DNA from: Brienomyrus brachyistius
Lineage: Eukaryota; Chordata; Actinopteri; Osteoglossiformes; Mormyridae
Reading direction: 5' to 3'
Length of the DNA: 64,000 nucleotides
NCBI RefSeq assembly: GCF_023856365.1
Contig: NC_064538.1
Span: forward strand, 6,130,494-6,194,493
The notes under the pieces were generated by a model, which saw only the letters and a program-made list of their open reading frames with translations, was not told where the DNA came from and searched no databases. This document shows positions 22,529-35,000 of the stretch, one piece after another (position 1 is the first letter of the stretch; each line of letters opens with the position of its first letter). Both the position numbers and the translations under genes were made by a program.

Positions 22529-25126
22529 TTAATAAACATCGGTATGTTTCCGGGATCTGGGCAGGACTGAGATGGGGGTTCTGGCTGGAGTGGGCCTGTT
22601 CAGGACTTGGAAAAGCCACGGAACCAGGCATGGGGCCGTCAGGAGGGCGGCAAACAGCAGCCACCGGAGAATCAGGTACCACAAGGGCAGCTCTCGATCA
22701 GTCCTGCAAGTTACAGCACGGAAGGCCGGCCTATTAAAACTTGTTTATGCCTACTAACCACCATAAAGCATTAGCAGCATTGCTAAGGCTACATTTACAT
22801 TAGTGCTCTCTTTGACCCAAAGTAACATACAGCTGAGAAGGTAGGGCCAGACAATCCCTGGAGCCATTGGGGTGTGTGTCTGTCTTACTGCTGGGGGGCA
22901 GACTCTGCTCGGAAATGTCCAACAGATCGTTGATCTAACGCGCCGTCGAGCTGCCTGGCAGCCGGAAGGACGGCCCAGCCCCCGGGTCTCACAAACCTCA
23001 AGCCTCCCCAACCTACCGCAGACCCACACTGCTCTACTCTGCGAGGATGGAAAATGTTTTAAATCATGTGACTTCTGTCTAGGAGCATAGCTGTCATGCT
23101 TTATAAGAAATGCAACTTCCTGTATTTGAGTCGAGCTGTACGTCACAGTCTGCCAGAAGTGGAACGTCCTGTGCTTATGTAGATCTACCTGTTTATAGAT
23201 CGATCAATAATAATAACATTATCTGTCAATCTCAGCTAGTAATTCCCCTCACTTTACACCAATGGCTACTTCACTAGTGTGAGTGGCACCTACAATATGG
23301 GTACAAGAACTGTTCCTAGGGCCCCTGAAGGCAGAGCGAGATCTGAGCACAGGGCAAAGAGATGGCTACCTGGTGACATTAAGGCCAGAGGTGGTAAGAG
23401 AACTTTTGTCGCCATCTGTGGTGTCAGTGGGCTCAAGAGGAGCAGCAGTTGTCGTCCTCAGTCTCTCACTGCAGTCGTACGGGTTGTCACCTGACCACAG
23501 GACAGACAGTCATTTTGGACTGCAGTAATCAAACCCACAACACTGCAGTATGAACTGCAACGGGTGCTGGATCAGGTTTCCTAAATGGCGACGCATATGT
23601 GGCAAAGGATCAAAAGCTGGTTTTCAGAAATGTGTGGCAAGAGTGTTAGCTACTTAACCACCATGTCACCCTTATTTAGCTTTATCTGAAAAGAAAAAAA
23701 AAACCCATTTCCTTTTTATTTACCTGTCACATATTCACACCATACTAATATATCAAATTGCATAGTTTTTTTTTTGTTTGTTTTTTACATCACGGCACAT
23801 TTTAGTCAGTTCCAGGTCGGTCATGGACACTCAGAGACGTGTGGTGCCATTGCACTCACCGCGGATGCCCAGGATGTAGATGCAGTCCACCTTGGCAGGA
23901 CGCAGGAGCTGCACGGTCACATCTTGACTGTTCCGGTTGCCAAGGCTGTTGCTGGCTGTGCAAAAGTACCTCCCGTCCTCTGTCAGAAAGCCACACTGGA
24001 GCTGCAGATTTGATGAGTCCTGCATGCTTACCGGGTGGGACCCCGTGGCTCGGAACCAGCCGTACTTAATCCGCGTGCCTCTGTCACTGGCGCAGTGGAG
24101 AGTCAGCGGCTTCCCCCAACAGGACATCTCCGGAGGACTCAGCGACCACACTCTGGGCTCAGATACCGCTACTGAGAAACAGATTTCACCTTCAACATGG
24201 CCAAACTTCATAATAAACAAAGACAAGGCGGGGCTCTGGTATGTATGCAGTTTCGATGTTTGGGTGAAGAAAGAGACCGACCTCATACCTTCAGTCACCC
24301 TTATATTGATCCGATACATAATGTCGGAATATATCTTGTCGATACCAACCCAATACACCCCGGTGTCTGATATCTGCAGGTCTGCCATCTGGATGAGCAA
24401 ACCCCTTCGATTTGCTTCCTGAATCTTGAAGCGATTATTGAGCTCTGCTCTGACGTAGCCATTAGTGTCCATCAGAATCTCACACGTGCTTCTGGACTCC
24501 CCAAGACACCAGTACTTTTTGCTGAACAGGAACCGACTCGTCTGGTACTGACAGATGACCACCAGAACTCCCCCAATGATCCCATTCACCTCGTCTCTGT
24601 CACACTGTAGCTGAAGACTTCCTGGAGACAGGGTATGACCCAGTCCAACATCACTCAATAATGACACATGGAGCGCAAGAGAAAAAACTTCCAAAATATG
24701 TCTCTCTTGGTCGGGTACGACAGCAATTTCGCACTCTAAATACATCATTATTCAGCAATGAAACGTTTGATAATCATCAGTAAAACTGCTCTCCATACTT
24801 AAAAAAAATAATAATTACGACTCCCACATCACATTCCCTCAACGTTACGCTGATGTTTCTGCCTGAGGGTATTATAAGCTGAACTAAAAACATTCTTTAC
24901 AAAAATGTAAAAAAAAGAAATTGTAACTTAAAATATGGCATGAACACTTTAAGCAAACAAAGGTGGAAATGAATGTGTGTTAATAGAAGACATTATCAAG
25001 TAAATTCAGGTAAATTCAGTGAGTCAAATTTATTTTCAGTAAACTGATCATTTACTGCGGTGTGTAAATTAATTGTGAAAGTTACTTACCTTGAAAAATC
25101 AACATCAAGCAGAGGCGATTCATCAT
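22529..25126 (-). CDS. Two-Ig-domain leukocyte-type receptor (CMRF35/pIgR-like V plus C2), single-pass
   Basis: Five minus-strand exons join in phase (1,1,1,2): 25126-25090 signal-peptide start (MMNRLCLMLIFQ); 24621-24289 V domain; 24171-23860 C2 domain; 23490-23370 Ser/Thr-rich stalk; 22703-22529 transmembrane and tail; 325 codons. The V domain has KYWCLGE...CEI, the extra C-C' disulfide of CD300/pIgR/TREM-type domains, and DTGVYW before its G strand. The C2 domain has LTLHCAS...YGWF...DGRYFCTASN. The helix (about 276-299) contains Arg281, and the tail is about 26 residues with no ITIM or ITAM. An intramembrane Arg suggests pairing with an acidic adaptor such as FcR-gamma or DAP12. Val104 replaces the canonical second V-domain cysteine. 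The leader is short, so a small upstream or second leader exon may be missing. Fish carry many related receptors, so no orthologue is named. Confidence 0.75.
22704..23369. other. Intron between stalk and transmembrane exons
   Basis: A hydrophobic open stretch on the minus strand (about 22880-22757, including GIVWPYLLSCMLLWV) was weighed as an exon. It does not give the phase required by its neighbours. Nothing else was recognised. Confidence 0.35.
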
Positions 25127-25465
25127 GCTGCATTTCAGCACTGGGGTCGAAATGAAACAGGAAGTTTGGCTGAGATGGACTGTGGCTTCTTGTACGCTTT
25201 CAGGTGCTGCCTATGTATGTAATGCCAAAGTGTGCAGGGGCTTTCAGACATGGACTTCAGAGGTAAGAGAGCCCTGCCTGAACGCAGGAGCAGGTCTTTG
25301 CTAATTTCTGCCCTTTTATTTGAAACATCATCCTGGCCAAATCATCTCTACATATATATTTTCATAGTTTCAGCCTGACTCTATGTTTATCACCTCTGTA
25401 CATGATGGCATAGGCAAAGTGAGAATATGCCTATAGGAATTAATAAAGCATCACTATTCATTTCT

Positions 25466-25500
25466 ATTCTATTCTATTCTATTCTATTCTATTCTATTCT
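25466..25500. repeat. ATTCT pentanucleotide microsatellite
   Basis: About seven uninterrupted ATTCT units. Confidence 0.95.
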
Positions 25501-27759
25501 AATGTGTTTCTCTTTCTTGCACAGATACACACAGTTCATTTGTAGAAAGTAGATATACTGTAGAGTGCTTATGCCACAAGCATCCCCTCCCAAGGGCTCT
25601 TCAAGCCCCTCCCATCTGGAAAGACACTTTGGAGCATTCAGACCAGCTCCTCTAGATTCTGTAACAGGCTCCTTCCTCATGCCATGGGACTCCTCAACAC
25701 GCTCCTACTAGCGGTGGACACAGGCTATCTACAGGGCAGGGATGAGAAAAATAAAAGGACATCTTTTGAATGCCGTATGCATCAGACATCCCCCCCCACT
25801 AGTAGAAATGTACACTATGTGTGGTGAAGGAGGCTCCATCCCCGATTAAGATTATTCATAATGTTTTGTCAACTACAGAGGGAACCAAGTTATCACATTT
25901 TCTTGCACATACTGTAGGAACAGCTACAGGATACATTACTTCATCTACTTCTCGCACATGTACAGGAAACTGCATCTCGTAGTGGGTCTCATTTTCTTCG
26001 CTGGAAGCACAGCCGTCAGAGATATTTTCCTTTCCATCACAAGTGCATCATGTTCGCTCACTTGGAAGGGCACTCCAGAGGGACCCTCAAGTTTACCCAT
26101 TTCTAATGGCAATTTATATGGTATCACACTTTCCCCACTGGACAGGCACCTATTTGAGCATCTATTCATGTTTTCTCTCCTTTACAGCAACGCATCCCAT
26201 TTTATCTACTGGAAAGGGCGCGTCATGTTCAGGTGGCATGTTGAGGGCATTTCAAAACGCAGCCTTTTCCTTCGGAAGGGTGACCATAGGCAAAATGAGA
26301 ATTCTCTGTATTGCGTAATCTCACTATTTCATTTCACTGGGTGCCGGCATATTGTGAAAGGGCAGAAAAGCGTGACTTGACTGATATATTTTACTCGTGT
26401 AAGCAGAGGTGATGCTAGGGACGCTGGGGGACCCTAGGCATAAGACTCCACGAAGCCCTCCAACGCAGACTCCCCCAGTTTGGTAAAACCTATGACCATC
26501 ATTTTAGCGTGTAGTCTAAACTAATAATATCAGCAAAGAGAATTTAATAAATGTGATTCCTTCATATTGATTTTACTGTGAAAAACAGAATACAAAAATA
26601 AAGCAGATTTGTCGTTGCAATGTACTATGCAATCAGCACAGCTCTGGTTGCCCCCTCACAGCTCGGAGGCCCCCTCACAACGGGGCCCCTGCGATTGCCT
26701 GCCTTGTCTGTCCTGTTCCCATGCTTCCGTAAATAAGGTTTTTTTTCCGAGAGTAATTAAATAGCTATGGGAGTCTTTCTGTGTATTTGTGCATTTCCTG
26801 TAGTTCTTTGACTAGAGTTATTTGGTTAGGTCAGTGGTTTAGTGGTACAAAAGGTGCCTGGCCTGGATATTCAAACTTCAGATTATTTGTTTGGATCCAC
26901 AATAACCACGCTGGCTTTTGTGGCACTGACATGCCTTTCAAATTGACTCAGATAAGTGTGCAGAGATGGGGTCTATTGGTATTTAAGTGATGCAAATGAG
27001 GTTGGTTTCCACAGGGTGATAGTTGCAAGTGTTCATTTATAAAGTGCAACCGTATTCACAGATATAACAACTCCACAACGCAAATCTCCGGTGCGTTCAG
27101 AGGAGCACCACTAGATGGCACCCCGTGACACCGAGAGACTGCCCGGCTGGTGGAAGGTGAAGCGAGTCGGAGGTAGTCCGCTAACTGTGACTATAGGCAA
27201 GAAGACACCATTACTGCGCTTTTTGTTGCATTATGTAAGATGCTACAAGGGCCACTAAAATTATAGCAAAATGAAAACACTATAATTCCGGATATATGGT
27301 ACGCCACAGGATTCTGAAATTTGTATAGTATATGAATAAACTTTTGTTTCTGTCTGGCAGCAAGTCTGAAATTTTTACTTTTGTATATAGAAATTTAAGC
27401 TACTCTGTAAATATATTGATCTATACCTGCAGTCACTTCTCCTTTCTCTCTTTTTCATTATTATGTTTGCCGTTCTCCCATCCCTGCTGCAATTCTGCGA
27501 TGTTGACGATGAACTGGAAAAGATAAACTAGGCGGGTTCAGTGGATTACTTGACCAGAAACTAGTTTGGCTACTTAGTATAACAGGCAGCCATACCTCCA
27601 GTTTGCTTATCGACCTCCAGGAATGCAGAATTCCTCAGTCGTGTGATTTTGCCTCTGTACAGTAGCTTGGTAGTCAGCACAGGCTCAACCACTGCACAGA
27701 AACTGTTACTCTGTCTGTATTAAAAACAAATTGTAAAGTGTCTTCTGTCTAACCAGCAC

Positions 27760-28150
27760 TTAGCAGTAATAGATACTTTATTGATCCCCATCTGCAAATG
27801 TTCATTACACCACCCCCAACTTGCTCACTGTAGGTAAACGTAAACTGGCCTTGTAGGGCAGTCACCTGTAGCAGCAGCCACTCGGTGTAGGAGCTGGGGG
27901 GTTAAGGGCCCAGCTCAAAGACCCCAAACCGCACCAAGGCTGGGCTTAAACCAGCCACTCTGTGTAGGAGCTGGGGGGTTAAGGGCCCGGCTCAAAGACC
28001 CCAAACCGCACCAAGGCTGGGCTTAAACCAGCCACTCTGTGTAGGAGCTGGGGGGTTATGGGCCCGGCTCAAAGACCCCAAACCGCACCAAGGCTGGGCT
28101 TAAACCAGCCACTCGGTGATCACAGACACAGAGGCTTAGCCCACTGAGTC
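27760..28150 (-). repeat. tRNA-like SINE block containing a 77-bp tandem triplication
   Basis: The left part 'atagatactttattgatccc' is a terminus common in fish retroposons. The right end, reversed, reads like a tRNA-type head (agtgggctaagcctctgtg...). Inside, a 77-bp unit starting CCACTCGGTGTAGGAGCTGG begins at 27878, 27955 and 28032, with a partial fourth from 28109. The copies differ by only a few bases, so the amplification is recent. Confidence 0.75.
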
Positions 28151-29067
28151 ACACACAGCACATACAAAGCTGACCAGTTTTGTGAGGTGGACTTACACAA
28201 AAACCAAGCTCAAAATATGCCGAGTCCATTTTAAATATTACTTCTTCTGAGAAGTGAATCACTGAGCTTTAAATATTTAGTCAGTGAAGCCCGGAAGCTG
28301 ATGAGCACCAAAAAAAAGTATATTTTGTAATTATGAAGGTAATCTGGAAGACAATGTAGGGAAGGCAGGATTTTGTAAAATTTGATGCTGTTATCTTGCA
28401 GGTCAAATTTGCTCCAAGGATGGAAGCCTCATTAGCTCCTCAAAGGTTTGACGTATTTCACCTTTCAGGGGCCGATTGGTCCTGACAAGAACATACCAGC
28501 CCTGTGATTCAGCCACCGAAGACGTAGGTGGGGATTGTGATCCTTTAATATGACACTTAATGGCTTCATTTGAAGAAGGCATTTATTCCAAGCTGCACTC
28601 GGTTGAAGAATGCCAGCAAGGGGAGGAACCAGTCTAACTCGTCTGGCCCCGCCTCCTTCCTCTTTGCTCCCTGCCCCCAACCCCTGATTGTCACCAAACT
28701 GGCCACGCTGCCTTACACGTTCTGCCGGTGGAGCTCCTAGCAGCAGTGCAGCCAGTGTGGCTGCAGCAGACACGCGCACGCAAAACGTCTAAACAAGCAG
28801 GCGCGCCGACCCTCTCCCCCACCCTCTCCAAGCCGTGGGTTGTGCTCAGTTTCGCAGCAGAAGCCACCTCCTGCAAACAGGATGTCTTTAGGACCCTGTG
28901 GCGTATAGTGACTGGGTGAGTGATATTTTGAACCTGACCACAGAACCTGCCAGCAGCTCCTTCAGAACGGCAGCCTGGCGCGCAGCTCCGAGGACCATTT
29001 GCAGAAGCTGGGCCAGACCCCAGGAGGAACACCCATGCCCTGAGATGTCCAGCAGCCTGGCCCCAGG

Positions 29068-32000
29068 ATGGAGCAACAAGTTAAGGCCCTGAGGGGCTTC
29101 CTCACCTCTGTGAAGAGCAAGGAGACGAAGGAGAGTGCCGAAGGAAGCTTGACTGGGGAGTTCCTCGTGAGTTTACTCTCTGTCACTTGCGATCTCAGGG
29201 ACTGGCGAGGAAACAGGTTCAGCGAGGTGAAGCTTGCACCCTGAGAGCATATATTCCAGATTTACTGCTGTGTGCCTACTGTGCTTGTCAGGGTTTAGTG
29301 GGGATTAAAGAATGCTGCTGATCAAAGATAAAAGCACATTGCATTTGGGCTACATCTTGGAGGAGAGGGCAAGAAGTCCCTTTAAAAAGTCGCTTTGTAA
29401 GCTATTATTCCTAAAGATTTTTTTCTTTAGCTATTTAGCAGCTATTGTAGCCCTTTATATGACTGTCCTGTCTGTATTTTTGATATGAGTGATCTATGTG
29501 TCCGTTTCTAGATATGAAAAGTTAGTCTTTTGGTCTGGTATATAGGGAACTATCTCCTCTTTAGTGAAATACCCTATTGCAAAAACCATCAAGCTTGAAA
29601 CTGGGAGCTCTGGGCAGGACACACAGCAACTGCATGAGCTTTCCGGTGCCAACTGCGATCTTATTAGCGAATGGCGTGAATTGGGTCCGTATTCAATTAC
29701 GAGCAACACGTCGGGGTAGATTTCTCATCGGCATCTTAGGGTGATGCACTCACGCTCAGAGACGTCTGAGCAAACTCTTCCTAGCTCCCTTTAAGTCCGT
29801 TTGTGCGTCAGCTGAAATTTCCGCTCCATTGCCCAACTCTGAAAGCAACTGCAGAAAACTAAAAAAAACAGGAACTCAGGCTAGCAGTAAACACATCGGT
29901 GTAGTGGCTGTCGGTCAGAGACGGACACTCTTGTAACACTGCCTGCACCTCTATTTAGTCTGTGAGCTGTGACTGTGACTCTGCTGGTATCTGTCAGGAT
30001 ACACTGACGGGACAAACTGGGACTGTCAGCAAAATGTTTCACAGCACCGTCGTTTTCTCATGTACGTCATTCGCTAACGATACGCTGCAAGTCGAAGGCT
30101 TAGCCTTGTCCTTCTCTCGTGGCCATGTATCCTTCATCCTGCCCCTGTGAGAATGTCTGGACCCTTTTAACACCTCATATTTAATTCACGGCTGACATAC
30201 TTGGGATTTCCCATGTGAGTTCTGTTTCTTCGTAGGTCAGTTTTATTTCCTGATGCGGTTTTCTGAGGACGCCTGGCACATGGGCCAAAATTGAAAAATA
30301 CAAGCAGACAGCCCTGCACAGCACAGAAATGGCAGCAAGGAGAGTATCAGACGGACAGTTTTCATTTAAAATATAGTGAAACTGGCGCAATAAACACTCC
30401 TGTTGTGCTCTGTTGTAGTTTATGGATTCCATGAACACATTTCTCTTCCTACTAAGCAGGCTAGGCCACCACAGAGAACAAACACTCTACTGCAAGGTTT
30501 TTTACGCCTCACAGACCAAGTTAGGGCCAGTCAGGACGACATCGACAGCATTTAGAGGAGAAAAGCGTGCATATTATTTGAGAAGAATCTCTCTTTTGAG
30601 ATTTATGTGGCCGACACAAGTGGGAAAACGAGATGAATTTGTCCTGGGTGTAAAGGAGTCAATTAACCTTCCCAGCTAACAGCGAACGTTCCCAGAACTG
30701 TAGCCAATGTTATGTGAAAGTCCTCTCAAGTTGGCAGAAAATGTTCTTACTTTTCTATGTTTTACATTTTAACAAAGGTTCTATCAATGTCAGCACGACA
30801 ACATTACCACCTGAACATTCTTTTAATGCAATTAATGTAAAAAAATATTGTTTTATTATGAAGCATTATTTTATGCAAGTTCTACATGTAGATACTGTTA
30901 AAGCACAGTCCAGCTATGGACCCACAAACTTTGAGGCATAAAGCAACAATGTTACCCACTGCCCTACCGTGTGTTTTTATGTTATTACTCTTAGCGGTAA
31001 TAGTCAGATTATGTCCTAGGAACATCAGGAAAACTGGACACTTTGAACCATACTTTAATCGTAATGTCTGGTAAATGTTCCTAGAACGCGGATTTGATAG
31101 CGGGGTTATAATAGTAATGTTGAGTCAAGAAGCCATAAGCATTATGTGTAGGAACCCTGAAGAACTCAACCGGTTGTGTTTTGAGTTTCTGGAGTCTGAG
31201 CTTTGCTCTCAGTGTCCAATCCCAGGCATTTGTGGGCTCGGGAGGAATAGTGGCATGGCGGGTAGGGATATGGTAACAGCCAGCCTCTTCCACTTTAGTG
31301 GAACATCCTACTGAAGTGGCAAGACAGAAATGTCTGAGGTAGGCCCCGTTGTGTAATGCTATTTGTTTGGTGGAACACAGGGCTTGCAGTCATGCGCTGT
31401 CCTGTGGTAGGCGTCCTTACGCAAGCCTAGTAAAGTCCAGGCAACCCCGGTGTTCACAGGCTCGGCAAGGTTGCGGCTTTCCTCCCACATTGTTTGCCAG
31501 GCATCTCCGTGGTCACCTATTCACCCACCCGGCTCATGGCATTTCTACACGAAATCTGCGACGTTCGTACTGTCTGAACCTGTGGCAGATAAACTCCACA
31601 AAATGGAGAAAGTCGAGTCCAATTGTCGTGTGAGGATACTAACAAAGTACTTTAGAAACAACGGGGGGGAAATTAACGCAACAAATGGCAGACTCATAAA
31701 TGCAAATAATAAATAACATATTCAGACCACCATCACGCTGCTGACGACGTACACGAACAGAATGTGCTTCATTCACCAGACAAGAACATTCAGGTTCTCC
31801 ACGTACCATATACTAAAAATATCTTCTTGGCATCATCCTGACTTGAAAGAGCTTTAAAGAAGGGGCTCCCTTAATAATTTTCAAATTATTATGACATGGT
31901 GGATAGGTGCATCAGTGCTGCGAGTCAGTTATGTTGTTCAGCGTTGTTCAGTGGTAAAGAGTTAATCCTGATTTTATAGCTAAACGATCTTTGTACAACA

Positions 32001-35000
32001 TTGTAGCCCACCAAACAGGGGGCAGTATCCTCGCATTTTGCTTTGGTGAGTTTTGAGAAATAGAAAACGAAGATAGTTGTGAGAAAGCTGGGCAGTGAGT
32101 TCTACCAAAACCACAAAGCGTGTTGAGGTGTGTGTGTGTTTGTGTTTGTGTGTGTGTATTTGTGTGTGTGAACGCCCGTCATTTTTCGTATGTGTTTCAG
32201 CACATGTGCAGCTGGGGGGTTTTTCAGCTCTGGTTTCCTTCAGGTTAGTGGCAGAGGGAGCCAATATGTCTCTCAGCCTTGTGGGGGGGGGGGGGGGGGG
32301 GGGGGGCTTGCGTAGCGGGCCACTGATATAAGATAACTCGTCAGGTAGGCCTCGGCGTGAGAGGGACATCGGACGCAGATGTCCTGTAAAAGGTGACATG
32401 GCCGTAATCACCGACATCACCTACAAAACAACGACTGCCATATGAGCCAAAGAGTGTTACAAAGCATTTTAAAGTGTAGACTAGGACAGAATTGCCATGA
32501 GTGGTCTGAGGTTAAGGCAGGAAAGCTCTGTGACATTACAATGACCTCATGCGAATCTACTGCCACGATGTACTGAACCAAGCACAAAATACGGCCCATG
32601 GTTCACTCTCCGTCAGCACAGTGTTCCAGTGCCGCCATGGTGGTTTGTAGAGTCACATTACAAACAAACACCCTTCAGTTGTGCAGTGGGCAGATGGTCT
32701 GTCATGGAAACTGTCATGAGCAAGTTCTCAGTTCCTCTCAGGGGCAACATCTCTTTCCTGGCTCGAATGACTTAGGTCCTGGGGCAAGTAAATGAGAAAC
32801 AGGAAAGCACACACATTTTCCACGTCCCACCTTCTGGAACTGTGATGCAAATAAGGTCACCCCCCCTAAAGAACATGGAACAAAGCAGGGAGCTGTATAT
32901 GTTTAAAGCATGATTAATATGCAAATTAATAATTAAACCAACCAACAGCCCAGCTACAAAAGTGAGGCAATAGTGCTCATTTCCTGCCACTGAAAGGCTT
33001 TCTTTTATTAACGATCGTACGGCTAACTGCCCAAAGGGCATTCCCATTGGCCGCTGGTGCAAGATGGTCAAGGCACGCATCATTTTCTGGAACGATGTCA
33101 TTTGCAGAGGCTGAAAAGACAGTCCACCAAGTTCCGTGCGGACAAGACTTACCCCACGACTGTCGCAGAGAAGCAGGTGAATGCGAAGAAAAACAGATAC
33201 AAGGACATCGTCCCTTGTGAGTTAAACCCCACTGGTAGCCGATGAAAAATTGTATGTTAAGTGAGGACACCCTCTCCTCTCATATATATATATATGATCC
33301 CAGCTGAAAGCTGATTGGCCCCTGGAGTGCCCCTCCCCTGTCACTCACCAATTCGAAACATGTCAAAAATTGCCCCTGATTACACTGTTCGTAGTGATCA
33401 GTATAGAAAACGACTGAATAAAGTTTAACAGGAAGCCTGACTGTGATGTATTAGAGTTTTAGGCCAAAGGCATGTGCTGGTCTGCATGCTATGGGTATTG
33501 AAAAGGCCTGGATTCTTCTCTTTTTCCCTCTCCAGTTGACCATAGTCGAGTGAAGCTCTCCCTTATCACCTCAGACAGCGAAAATGACTACATCAACGCC
33601 AGTTTCATCAAGGTGGGTAGAGATTTTGCAGAGCTTACAAAAAGAGACAATAAGGGAATGACGGGGATCAGGTGTGTGGCTCAGTAAGGAGGCTGCAGTA
33701 CGTGTGACTGGAAGGTCGTTGGTTCAGAACGATTTCGCCCTTGAGTCTGTGAGAAAGGCGTGTAACACCCTGGGTTTCTCCAGGACCTGGCTCTGCTTTC
33801 TCAGAAAAACAAACAAAAGCATCTGCTAAGTAAATAAACAAGAACAGGAACAGCCAACATGCATGATAATCTACATCAGTGTTTTCCAACCAGCTCTTTG
33901 GGGACCTGCAGACAGTCCACGTTTTTGGGATCTGGGAGGGAGCATAAATGTGAACTGTCTGGCAGGGAGCACGGAGGGAGCAAAAACATGGACCAGCTGT
34001 GGGTCTCCAAAGACCGGGTTGGAAAACACTGGTATACATGTATATGTAGGTAAGGAAGTCTAATACAGATATACTTCCACTGTGGGCTTCTAAAAGGTTA
34101 ATCAGATGAAGGGTTAAAGTGCCAGCTTCCACTTACCGAAGCCGCTCTCATGACCCAGCATTACTATTAGTATGTGGAGGGTGTAACCAGCAACTGTGAC
34201 ATCTCTGTTGCCAGGGTGTGTTTGCGGAGCAGGCCTACATCGCCACCCAGGGGCCCCTGCCCTCCACAGTGCCGGACTTCCTAAGGATGCTATGGGAGTA
34301 TAAGGTGGAGGTGAGCAGTTCGCCGGGATGTACTCTGGACTCTGTCCGGCCACCCCGTGCCATTCGGGTGGGTGTCGACATGCCCATCTGGGTGCAGCCT
34401 GGCGTGTGGTGATTCCCTTAATGTAATGGCGTGTCCTTTTCTCTCAGGTTGTGGTGATGGCCTGCAGGGAGTTCGAAATGGGCAAGGTGAGTTCCCTGGG
34501 TCCCGACTTCTGCCGGTTTTCATACTACAGTGTTTAGGAAGTGGAAAAAAATATTCAACTACGATATCGCTCTAGACTGTGAATATTCTTAATGTCGTGC
34601 TTTCTGCTGACCAAAGAATGATCTCGTTAGGTTCTTTATTTCTTTGGAAGATGTTGTGTAGCTCTTGCTACGATACTGTTTACGCTTTTACCTGGTCGTT
34701 CATTGGCAACTCAGTATAGCTGCACTGATGCCTAATCGACTGCTAGACAGGGTTATGATTATACTGCATTATTTGCTTCACTTGTACGTCGGTTTGGACA
34801 AAAGCACGTGCTTGATGAAAATAACCGTAAATAGAGAAATTTATGATGTGAGCTGTTGGATCTTTCTGTGAGGGAGAGTGGGTATAGAGTCATGGCTGGG
34901 AAACACCTCTGCCTTCAGCAGAACGTGGCTTTTGTAGGTGGGGGGCATCTAGATGACACACAGTGGGTGACGCACAGGGGCACTGCGAGAGCGATGGGCG

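Larger units (their letters stand above)
25130..29067. other. Intergenic DNA between the Ig receptor and PTPN22
   Basis: Head-to-head intergenic space. It holds the ATTCT microsatellite, an unidentified repeat-like block with paired motifs ('actggacaggcacc' and 'actggaaagggcgc', about 26050-26240) and low-copy 'gggccccc' debris at 26400-26700. A SINE-like block with a 77-bp tandem repeat lies at 27760-28150. The last 600 bases before the PTPN22 start are GC-richer and probably carry its promoter and 5' UTR, but no TATA box is evident. Confidence 0.45.

Noticed and set aside
22757..22885. Possible transmembrane exon GIVWPYLLSCMLLWV for the Ig receptor
   Set aside because: Its phases do not connect the C2 or stalk exons to a stop, whereas 23490-23370 and 22703-22529 fit perfectly in phase.
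23937..24422. 161-codon plus-strand open frame
   Set aside because: It is antisense to the V and C2 exons of the minus-strand Ig receptor, which have domain motifs and splice sites.
25958..26380. 140-codon open frame with hydrophobic start
   Set aside because: No domain recognised; paired internal motifs suggest repeat-derived sequence, and no splice or promoter context supports a gene.
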